DNA from: Phytoseiulus persimilis
Lineage: Eukaryota > Arthropoda > Arachnida > Mesostigmata > Phytoseiidae
Assembly (NCBI GenBank): GCA_037576195.1
Contig: CM075101.1
Coordinates: forward strand, 34,162,001-34,226,000
DNA length: 64,000 nucleotides
Direction: 5' to 3'
A program made the translations under genes and the position numbers. Numbering within the stretch: the stretch's first letter is position 1; each line of letters begins with the position of its first letter. Positions 54,301 to 64,000 of the stretch are shown here, in pieces. The notes beneath the pieces were generated by a model. That model saw only the letters and a list, made by a program, of their open reading frames with translations. It searched no databases and had not been told where the DNA came from.

Positions 54301-54843
54301 GCGCAACGTCTCAGAAGTCGTATGATCGTGCGTTGTCGATAGGATCCGGATGCGTGCTTTCCTCTCACTGTCAAACCCTACCTGTGCCGAATGCGTCGAC
54401 CATAACTCTGGTGGTTAGTTCATTCTTAGGCGCATAAACGATACGTCCGGCGAATTTGATGCCCATCGAGGTTTCCGAGATTTTTTTTACAAGAAAACTC
54501 GAGTAATTCTGCTGTGGCTTCCAGGCCGTGCTCGGGTGGGCCTTCGGATCGTTATCGCTCAAACTTCGTAGGAACACGAGGAGCCCTGAAAGTTCAATGC
54601 GGTCATGAATGAGCCACTTCCCGATGAAGCGATCGACGCGATAGAGCCAAGTCGCGAGTTGGGTCTTGTGATCATGGAAACAATCGGGGAGGAAGTCGTT
54701 ACAACACACTCACCGATTAATCCGAACGGAATCGCGATCTCGAAGATCGATGCAGTCGTCGATCTCTTAAGTCGCGTCACCCAAACGTCCTTCCATAGGA
54801 GAGCACGAAGCTGCTTGAGGAAATTCGGACGGAGACTTTCCAT
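43433..54843 (-). CDS. ABC transporter subfamily A, full-length, ABCA3-like
   Basis: A full ABCA transporter (membrane protein moving lipids in the family) with 31 exons: 54843-54714, 54585-54382, 54261-54146, 53999-53841, 52876-52721, 52581-52471, 52283-52157, 52083-51868, 51635-51454, 51253-51098, 50329-50230, 50061-49937, 49802-49617, 49516-49306, 49105-48912, 48772-48604, 48449-48244, 48122-47948, 47936-47719, 47562-47484, 47391-47291, 46987-46834, 46679-46554, 46141-45863, 45737-45528, 45375-45186, 45035-44891, 44801-44614, 44389-44186, 44022-43821, 43603-43433. All phases match: 1729 aa, near human ABCA3. Order: TM1 (about 24-45), short ectodomain, TM block (220-450), NBD1 with GHNGAGKTT (about 540), [10 protein letters not shown] and [11 protein letters not shown]; second TM1, ectodomain and TM block; NBD2 with [11 protein letters not shown] (about 1440), [10 protein letters not shown] and [12 protein letters not shown]-terminal LEQIFLNFA, the VFVNFA-like motif. 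Both ATP sites look intact. The Met at 54843 gives the usual ABCA N-terminus. Odd: the gap between exons 18 and 19 is 11 nt. Confidence 0.93.
46988..47290 (-). other. Stopless 303-base intron of the ABCA gene
   Basis: This intron lies between 'SKAKL' and '[10 protein letters not shown]', two halves of a contiguous conserved ABCA block. It has GTGAGC and TTTCAG ends and phase 0 on both sides. Its length is 101 codons exactly, and the frame through it is open. It contains the 21-base tandem repeat. It is probably spliced out, because family members have no insertion here, but retention would still give a continuous protein. Confidence 0.7.
47117..47172 (+). repeat. 21-base tandem repeat, about 2.6 copies
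   Basis: Two perfect copies of a 21-base unit (47117-47137 and 47138-47158, beginning ATCGAGAGAGCAAACC) are followed by a partial, slightly changed third copy. It lies inside the 303-base intron of the ABCA gene. Because 21 is a multiple of three, copy-number changes would not shift the intron's open frame. Confidence 0.85.
47937..47947 (-). other. 11-base GT...AG gap between ABCA exons 18 and 19
   Basis: On the minus strand the sequence GTGAGCGCTAG separates 'EYLLKI' from '[10 protein letters not shown]'. Removing exactly these 11 bases joins the exons in frame and makes the whole 31-exon CDS a multiple of three. Left in, the frame stops at once (the TAG inside). This is far below any usual arthropod intron, so an assembly collapse or a small insertion is likely. 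A weaker alternative is an 80-base intron from the GTGCAC after 'EETS' to a CTCAAG acceptor, which would cost 23 codons of conserved ectodomain. Confidence 0.7.
50122..50133 (+). repeat. G12 homopolymer in an ABCA intron
   Basis: Twelve G in a row (C on the coding strand) between exons 11 and 12. It sits upstream of the exon 12 acceptor, though not adjacent to it, and could act as part of a pyrimidine-rich region of the intron on the minus strand. Confidence 0.85.
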
Positions 54844-57800
54844 CGCGAGCTCAGGACCGATAGCATGGACCCTGGAAGGCAGACGGGGCTCCCTCTCGTC
54901 AATCAAATATTCTCGCGAGGCTATCAGCTCACTCCGACGTTTTCTTGCAAGGCCACAGCTTGATTTGGATGGACGTGAGATGAGTCCTCGTCCCCTCCCG
55001 GTTCCTCGCCACGAGGATTCTTGGCGCCGATCCTCCACTCGGAGCTTCGCATTGCGAGAATTCTCAGGCTTTCACGATTCCTGTCTTCGCAGATGCAACA
55101 GACTGAGCGGATATTCCGACAAGACACCGGAAGTGAAAGAATCAGATTCAGAGGATTCCAGAGCAAAACTCAAGAATATCACGACGTCTCTTATTGATGC
55201 GAGGCGAGACAGATTATTCGACGATAAGCACTCCGAAAGAGCTAGGAAGTCGTGGGATGTGTGCAGAGCATTTCAAGAAGAGGATGCAGCTTTCAATAGC
55301 GCCTTAATTAGGAAAATAATCTCGAGTCCCTCGTCAACATAGCTCTTCACGAAGGCAGATAGCGAGCAGGGTGCCCGTTGTTCGCCGCCAGAGTGGTCTT
55401 CATTCAATCTAAACAACTGACGAACTCAAACAAGCATTCACACAAGTTGCACGAGGCTTGTGATTCAACAGAGACAGCTTTCGCCACGGATCAACACTCA
55501 CGAATCTCGTCGAGTCTGCATACCACACTTGACTAATCACTTCGTTGGATACAGATTCTAGAATGAAATGCTCGATCGCTTTCACGTCACGGAGCTACGG
55601 TCGTGGTCCCAAATTCTTGGTACGGGACTATTCCATCTACTTCAAGTTCACGCGAATCAAGGTCATGAGCGCGATGTCTCACGCGAAATATCGCTCCGAG
55701 GGGCCTGATGTTGACATCTGACACTCCTATAGCGAGGCTCTCACGGAGTGGGTTCAGCGTTGGAAGACTCCATGGTTGCGGTGTGCCGCGTGTCGAGAAT
55801 CGGTCCGACGGCAACAACCATTCCCGAAATTGGAACACTTCGGATCGCGGTGTTCATTCAGGACTCGTGGGTTGATTCCTTCTAGCTCGTAGCAGCAAAT
55901 TTTGCACCGGGGGTGTCCAGAAGCTCCGCTGAGCGCTCGAGTATCAAACTTCTCGACGGGAGGGGTCCTAGTGGATCCTTGTTGAAATCCGAGGTGGGCA
56001 CAACTGCACCCGGCAAACTCGGACGTTCCGCCATTCGTGCTTACTCTCTGTCTGACGACTCTTGCACAGACCACATTATTTGCTCTTCTGGGCGGAACCG
56101 GATACAGTCGCAGCCGAAACAATGACAATCGCTCCGAGAAGAGGTTGCGAGCCTCTCATGATTCCGTCGGAGCCGATGTACCTATTTGATGCCCCAGCCC
56201 TCTCGGAGAAACCTGTGGCTCTCCTCCATCGGAAGTTCCCTATCCTCGCTTCACCAATTCTGATACACATTCGTATTTCTCCACGAGGAATTTTGGGAGC
56301 GACACTTGTTAGAGTTTTGTGTGGTTGCTCCAGAACGGGCTCCGTCGTTCTCATTGGTAGGAGGTCGACACCAGAGCTTCTCCCAATCGCAAGCCGAGAG
56401 GATTGCCTACCTCGCGGCTTCTTTTTCGGATTGTCGATGAGTGAGTTCCTCTCCACGGAAGGGATCTCATTGTCTACTCACCTGCTGTTGAACATCAGAT
56501 CACTGCTTGAAGGCAGTCACTTCGGATGTCAGACGTGTTTGCGACATGTCCATTTTGATTCGTGGATTTCCTTGCAACTGAGTTCAAAACTTCCCTCGCT
56601 GTAACTATGGCAACCCAATCGATTCGTAACACTGCCCGTTCAGAGATTCGACTCGACTCTCTCAGGTTGACAGGTGTGTTGAATTGCGTTCGCAGAGAAC
56701 GCCTCATACATTCTGGTTCGAGCTTCTTGTTTCTCTGTTCGCAGGTTTGTCCACTGAGCAAACCCCCATTAGTCGTGCCTCACTGTCCCCCCCCCCCCCC
56801 CCCCCCCCCCCTGCAACGAAACACAATCTCGATCCGTCTGTGACTCGTTTGCCTTTCCGTTTGCAAGACCTGCTGACTCCAGAGCTCGTTCCGAATGTTC
56901 CTCAACTCCAAGATACTCATGAGCAGAACGATTTTTGAGCCTCTCAACTCAAGGCCAAGCAAGCTGGCAATGCGGGTGGAGGCGAATTCGAACCAACAAT
57001 GGGTTTTGCAATGACTGAGCATGACCGAACGTGAAGCAGGAGCTCTTCGAGCGGAACACCACAAATATCAAGGTCATGTGAAAACTCGCTACGACCTTGA
57101 ATAGCCTAATCCATGCAATCGAAGATACAAGGAGTCGACAAACCTGGAAACCGAGCTGTGAACTCGACACGTTGCATTCTGTCAAACAAGCCGGGAACGG
57201 ATTCCTTTCACTGAAAGAGCGAATTACTTCAAATGGCCGTTGGAAGTTTCGACTCGTTCTCACCTCGGTTAGCGGAAGGAGTCGGGAAAAGTGATAACGC
57301 CCGGCATCAATCACCCCCCTCCCCCGACCGGAGGAGATCACCATCAAAATAATGTGCGGGGCGGCGACCATGATCATTTGCGATTTTGTTCGCAGACAGC
57401 GGGGTCTCCTCGCTCGATTTTGCACAAGTTTCCGATCAACAGCGAACTTTCCCGAAACGAGCACTGCTTCGACCTGGATAATTTGATCTTGTTGAGTTCC
57501 GATTAGAAGCGGGCCACCGTGTTACATCGCTCTCGGGCAAAGTCAATAACCTCATCAGGACATCGAGGGCCTAAAGAAACCATGCTCATTCAAGCTCATT
57601 CGAGGGTGAATCAGGCGCGTCCTGCGACGCATCAAACCTCGCACCGCGGCTTGAAAAGGAGGGGCGGATGGGACGGTCCGCCGAAGGCAGTTTTCTAGAG
57701 GGACGGCATCCTTCGCTTCGTTCAATGTTTTCCCGACTGTCGCTTTTGATCGAACACTGTGAGGACGAGCTAAATCCTGCGAAATTCAAGTGCTCACGCC

Positions 57801-58455
57801 GCGAGTCGAAGTGGCTCTCGATAACTTGAGAAGTAGCGTCAGCAATGAAGGGCATCGATTAACGATATGTCGAGTTCAACCACATGTATGTTATCGCTGA
57901 GCTTCACCGGACAACTCTGGTTGAATAAATCTTTACGCAATGAGGCGGCAAAATTCCGTTGGTAGACACCGACCGATCCGCTGTTCGGGCTCCCAAAGCT
58001 CCCGTCCGACGACCAATGAAATAAATATGCGCCAAGAGCCGCTGCGACCTTCGCAACTCCGGAAACCTTGGCTGGGGCACTCGGGGCCGGAGTTCGATTG
58101 GAGACAACGTGAGTTCAGCGATAATGGGGTGAAGTTGGCATCAATGGAGCTAACTTTGCGAGTTGACTCTAGCCCCGGAGCGTTTCAAACTTCACACGTT
58201 GAGCATAGGGATTCTTGAGAACGGATCTTCTTCGCTGAATCGCATCGCGACTCGACAACGGCTTCTCCGTGACGTTCATTCGTCTCTACGAGTACAGCCC
58301 ACGATTTTTGGTATATTCGCGGGCACCATTTGCTTCACATTGTAACCCGCAAGTCGCGGCCAGATACGCCTAGGAACCGAGGCCGAGAGTTCGGGGGACG
58401 TCCGATAGGAATCGGGGAAGTCGTCAGCAAAAACTGTTAACCTCCAAGCGAGCAC
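54844..58455. other. Region upstream of ABCA, no supported gene
   Basis: The promoter and 5' UTR of the ABCA gene should lie just right of 54843, but no TATA box or initiator could be fixed with confidence. The frame of the first exon stays open upstream to 55038. The sequence there is Arg/Ser-rich and unlike ABCA N-termini, so it is treated as UTR. The opposite strand holds a 245-codon ORF (54605-55342). Confidence 0.45.
56787..56811 (+). repeat. C25 homopolymer
   Basis: Twenty-five consecutive C, the longest homopolymer in the window, in intergenic DNA. Its length is likely polymorphic and error-prone. Confidence 0.9.
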
Positions 58456-58740
58456 CGGCTACCCCTCCTCCCTCTTGACAATACCTATAAAAATGTCGTT
58501 CACGTAGACAACAATAAATATGGGACCGACGCACCAATCGCGGAAATGTTTTTCCCAACACGGATCTTCTAACCCGCAAACTTGATCGGTCCAATAGGTG
58601 AGGCCCAACATTAGTTCGTGGAGTATATTTAAATGCAGCTCGTTCCCACACTGAATTTGCCCGCCCTGTGGATTCAGAATCGCTGAGAATGCCCAAGAGG
58701 AGCTTCCCAATCTCCAACAAGATCCAATTCCAATGCTCAT
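58456..58740 (-). mobile_element. Weak reverse-transcriptase-like remnant
   Basis: A 93-codon minus-strand frame ends with 'VGPIFIVVYVNDIFIG', which resembles the GPLLFxIYxNDL block preceding the catalytic site of retroelement reverse transcriptases. The upstream part of the frame is not recognisable and no YADD follows before the stop. This is probably a fossil fragment; chance resemblance cannot be excluded. Confidence 0.3.
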
Positions 58741-60100
58741 AAGCTCACCTAGTCTCAGCTTATGAGCCTGGATCGTCTTTTTTTGTTTGCTTCCGTCGAG
58801 CCGTGAAATTATTCCTTCCGCAGAGATTTCGTGTTAGTCCACAGAACTTCTCATCGCGCTCTCTTGAGCAAATACCCGACGTTTCTCGGGCGTGCCATTG
58901 TTCATGTATCTCGTAATCACGTTGAGCAGCTTCTGGCGGGATCCTCTTGTACATTCGAAGCGAACTCGAAGACTGGATGGAAATAATTCAGGACCTTTGA
59001 GATGAGTCCCTCGTCTGAACAGCCGAACAGCAGATAATGGTCGGTACCTTTTGGCGCCCTATTCGATAGCCAAGAACACGCGAATCAAACAGGTATGTGT
59101 ATTCTCATCACGCAGAAAACTCGTTCCTGAAGTAACCCGGTCTCGGCTTCCCCGATTGATTTCGAGCCGCTAGCTTGCCGTTTTGGGATGAAAGCCCCTC
59201 AAAAACATGGATCGACGTCTCACACTTCGAAAGAAAGTAGCGGTCAGCGTGCTATTATCAGCATCACGGCAATAATGAATTCAAAATCCTTCAATCCCAT
59301 TCTCGTTTGAGGAGCTTCCTTCAACAGGAGCCAATCTTCATGCAAATTACAGAACACCTCCCCCGACTGACGTGTTCGTCCAGCCCAGGGCGCGAGCTTT
59401 CAAACTAATGTCATACCGTGTCGTTAGCGGTTCATTCCACTTAGGGAGCTCGCACTGGCTCCAGGGGGGAGGATTCGCGCTGGAAGCAGTGTTGCAGTAC
59501 AATCAGAAATGGGGTCGATCAGAGACCGAGTCAACTCGTGGATACTTCAAAAAAAACGGAGATGAGATGCGTGTGATGAGCGAGCTTCATGACAGCTGCA
59601 CGTGAACAATCAAATGCCAGATATGATTCGATCGTTCGAAGGCTCTGACAGACCATAAAACCAACAGGCGTCATCGCTGTTCGTTCCTGTTCGCATAGCT
59701 CTCCCAGAGCCGAGTCGTGCACAGGGAGAGCTCTCCCGCTCGGAATTCCCTGGTGGAGCTTCCTGAACTTTCCTGATTCGTGCTTTCTTCCCTGCTTTCC
59801 ATACAAGAAGTCCTCCGAAGACTCCGAAGCCCCTCAAAAGACGGGTTGAGAACAACTTGCACTTCCCTCGGTTTTAGTTCCTGAATACCGCGTGCCGAGC
59901 TGAACAGCGCTCAGAGAGTTGAAACTCACTCCGAAAGACGTGGAATGACAGCAACCCGAAAGCTGTGGTTTCTGACATGCGTTCCATTCCAAGAGCTTCG
60001 AGACCTCAGATGTGGTCTGAGTTGGAGCGAAACGTTCGTTGACCCTGATTTTAATACTGAGGTAGAGGAGCACACTGGCTCCACACCTCATGGTTCATGG
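58741..60100. other. Intergenic, no supported gene
   Basis: No conserved exon or RNA gene is seen. ORFs are under 95 codons and overlap on both strands. Confidence 0.4.
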
Positions 60101-60106
60101 TTTATT
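60101..60106 (-). promoter_or_regulatory. AATAAA downstream of the LINE 3' end
   Basis: TTTATT on the + strand, which is AATAAA on the minus strand, lies 27 bases beyond the stop codon of the LINE ORF fragment. It probably marks the 3' end of the element. Confidence 0.45.
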
Positions 60107-60132
60107 TTGTGTTTATAAATCAACCTTTAAAT

Positions 60133-60690
60133 TCAGGCGCGAGCATGCTCAGCGGATCCTTTCTTGTCGCGTTCCCATTCTTCGAGACGTCGCTTGGTCG
60201 TGTCCACCAATGAATGATTCAGCTCGTTGCTCAGGCCGAGGCGAGCGGCGAGGTCTTCGTTGGTGTAGTAGAATGCATTGCATCCGAAGATCACGTGTGC
60301 CATTGTTTCGGGGGGAACTCCGCATCGGACGCAGAATGTGTCTGGGGCAGCTAGGAAGATAGCATTATGACATTTTGTTGGGGGGGTCCCAGCTCTCGCC
60401 AGGGCTAGTAGGGAGGATCCTCTTCTATTGTAATATATGTGGATGATTCGGGTCCTTGACTCTTCGTGAGCTCGATTTCTCATTTTCTCTGCCGACAAAA
60501 CCCATGGCCTGACTCCGCATAAACGATTTGAACTGAATGACATCGATCTCTTCCCGCTGCCGGATCGTGGTGTGAGATGAGAATCTTCTCTCGCAATCGG
60601 AGATTCCAACACCATGAGCGAACGGGAATGACTCGCTGAGTAGGTGAGCTCCGCGAGTTCCAACGAGGCTCCAAGGAGAGGTGCGTTCAA
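60133..60690 (-). mobile_element. 3' end of a non-LTR (LINE) retrotransposon ORF2
   Basis: This is a 185-codon open frame on the minus strand. Its last 80 residues match the C-terminal end of LINE ORF2 proteins: an 'LLALARAGTPPT' stretch, then a CxxC-x6-ETxxH-x4-C zinc-binding pattern (CVRCGVPPETMAHVIFGC), then a helix-rich 'LGLSNELNHSLVDTTKRRLEEW' type tail. The N-terminal half of the frame is not recognisable, and no reverse transcriptase is found directly upstream, so the copy appears 5'-truncated, as is usual for LINEs. An AATAAA lies about 27 bases past the stop. Confidence 0.6.
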
Positions 60691-61418
60691 AAACCGCTCC
60701 TCAGGCCCCGGAAATCGTCATGAAACCTCTAGAAACGCTCCCGGATCCATTGTGTGTCCACCAGTGCGCTGTCGTTGACGGTGCCGATCAAGGAGCCCGA
60801 CTAGGCCACAGCCTCCATGTCTTTTTTCCGATAGACGGGGTGAAGCCGCAGCCGGACATCGGAGCTTGGCATCAATCGGTAGCAAGGACTCTTCACCTTA
60901 CTAGAACCCTACCTCTCTGCCCAGGAGCTCAGGACTATGTGCCGCTCCGGAGAATACGGCCGGTCCCAGCCCACCCATGTCTGGTGCTTTACCGCCGAAA
61001 TTGACCAAGGTAGCTCCTCGATGCGTCGACTTGCTCGCTCGATCACTCGCGTCTGGCTGCAGGTACATATTTTCGATGAATGCTCCATCAACGTTCCCGG
61101 CCTACACTCACTGATTTTGCCATGATTCTGATTTTTCTTCTCGAATCAGCATCATGAAATCTCATCAACAGACCATGTCGTGATCACGCTTATAGCCAAC
61201 TCCGACTCCAACCTCTTTGAGTGATTCTCCCTATGACCCAGGTTGATCCAGTGAACAGATGGGATGAGAATTTATAAAATCCAACTCGAGTCTCGAACCA
61301 CCTGCTTGCAAGAACCGGACCAAGCTTCTTGGCTACGTGTCAAAAGCTCAGTCCAATGTAAGGAACGAAACGCAGCTGGAGAAAAGGGAGACGCACTCCC
61401 GAGGTTCACGGTCGCACA
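60691..61418. other. Intergenic between LINE fragment and PSMC6 3' end
   Basis: No supported gene. The region may contain more of the truncated LINE, but the RNase H and reverse-transcriptase motifs were not found. Confidence 0.4.
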
Positions 61419-61424
61419 TTTATT
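61419..61424 (-). promoter_or_regulatory. Poly(A) signal of the PSMC6 gene
   Basis: AATAAA on the minus strand, 46 bases downstream of the TAA stop of the Rpt4/PSMC6 gene. The position fits a short 3' UTR. Confidence 0.6.
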
Positions 61425-61470
61425 GATACTGACTTCAACTTTCCACGACTAAGGTCCGAGGTCAATGATT

Positions 61471-63496
<2,026 letters not shown>

Positions 63497-64000
63497 CGTA
63501 ACTTCTTTGAAAATTCAACTTAATCCAAGTCAGCGACGACACTCCGTTCTCTGTATTCTTGCAAGTCAATGTTTACGACTTCGGAGCAGACGATTCATTA
63601 TTTCGAAACAGGAAGACTGCTTCGAAAACAGGAGCGCTCCGAGGAAGGGCCGTTTTCCCGCTCATCGAAGTTTCCTACAACAACCGATGTTTCCGCGGAC
63701 ATCTCGAACCACCCTGGATAGATCATGCCCCGATGCGAATTTTTCCCACCCTGCCCAAACCCATTTCCACTCAAAATGTCGGTATGATCGACTCTCCAGC
63801 CGCGTCACCGCGCTCAGAGCTCCCGGAGCAATCAAGATCCTCCGAATACTGATAGAAAATGTGTTACCTTCCTCCGAGCTCCATTGGAATGATCGAATCT
63901 GTGCTGAATGACTACTTAAAGTCTCATCATAGTAGCACTGGCTTGTGGATCTCAATTTTACAGCCGGGAGCCGACGCAGTGATTTGGGCGAGCGTCACTA
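63497..64000. other. Presumed 5' UTR and promoter side of PSMC6
   Basis: No exon or conserved motif is recognised. The sequence is non-repetitive. No TATA box was identified at a suitable distance, as is common for housekeeping genes. Confidence 0.4.

Noticed and set aside
54844-55038. In-frame upstream extension of the ABCA protein with another Met at 55038
   Set aside because: The added residues are Arg/Ser-rich and unlike ABCA N-termini. The Met at 54843 gives the usual short cytoplasmic start before TM1.

Overview
This is a eukaryotic nuclear window. It holds three recognisable protein-coding genes, all split by GT-AG introns, many of them only 60-150 bases long. The gene families and the intron-dense, compact gene structure suggest an arthropod. 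A mite or other chelicerate with a compact genome would fit, but nothing in the window proves the group.

Layout. (1) Positions 925-7086, + strand: the 3' two thirds of a neuroligin-like synaptic adhesion gene. It covers the second half of the esterase-like domain, a His-rich stalk, one transmembrane helix and a cytoplasmic tail; the 5' exons lie before the window. (2) Positions 7087-43432: about 36 kb without any gene I can support. It contains decayed retroelements (a BEL/Pao-type gag on the minus strand near 14.2-15.0 kb and a reverse-transcriptase fragment on the plus strand near 17.3 kb), a TTCGGA-rich simple-sequence zone at 13.1-13.6 kb, and a few long but unrecognised ORFs. (3) Positions 43433-54843, - strand: a complete full-size ABC transporter of subfamily A, reconstructed as 31 exons whose lengths sum to 5190 nt (1729 aa plus stop), with every splice phase compatible. 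(4) Positions 54844-61470: intergenic, with a non-LTR retrotransposon 3' end at 60.1-60.7 kb and a weaker reverse-transcriptase-like remnant at 58.5 kb. (5) Positions 61471-63496, - strand: a complete five-exon gene for the 26S proteasome ATPase Rpt4/PSMC6 (403 aa), with a poly(A) signal just downstream.

The three genes have unrelated roles (synapse organisation, lipid transport, protein degradation) and are not an operon or functional cluster. ABCA and PSMC6 are on the same strand but about 6.6 kb apart, so they are probably independently transcribed.

No new multi-gene system is evident. The most unusual points are two features of the ABCA gene: an 11-base GT...AG interruption between two exons that otherwise join in frame, and a 303-base intron that is a multiple of three and has no stop. 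The neuroligin-like gene adds a tandem splice donor that decides the frame of the transmembrane exon and an unusual His/Cys/Met-rich tail without a classical PDZ-binding end. Exon boundaries were derived by hand from splice consensus, frame and family similarity; no alignment or transcript data were available.
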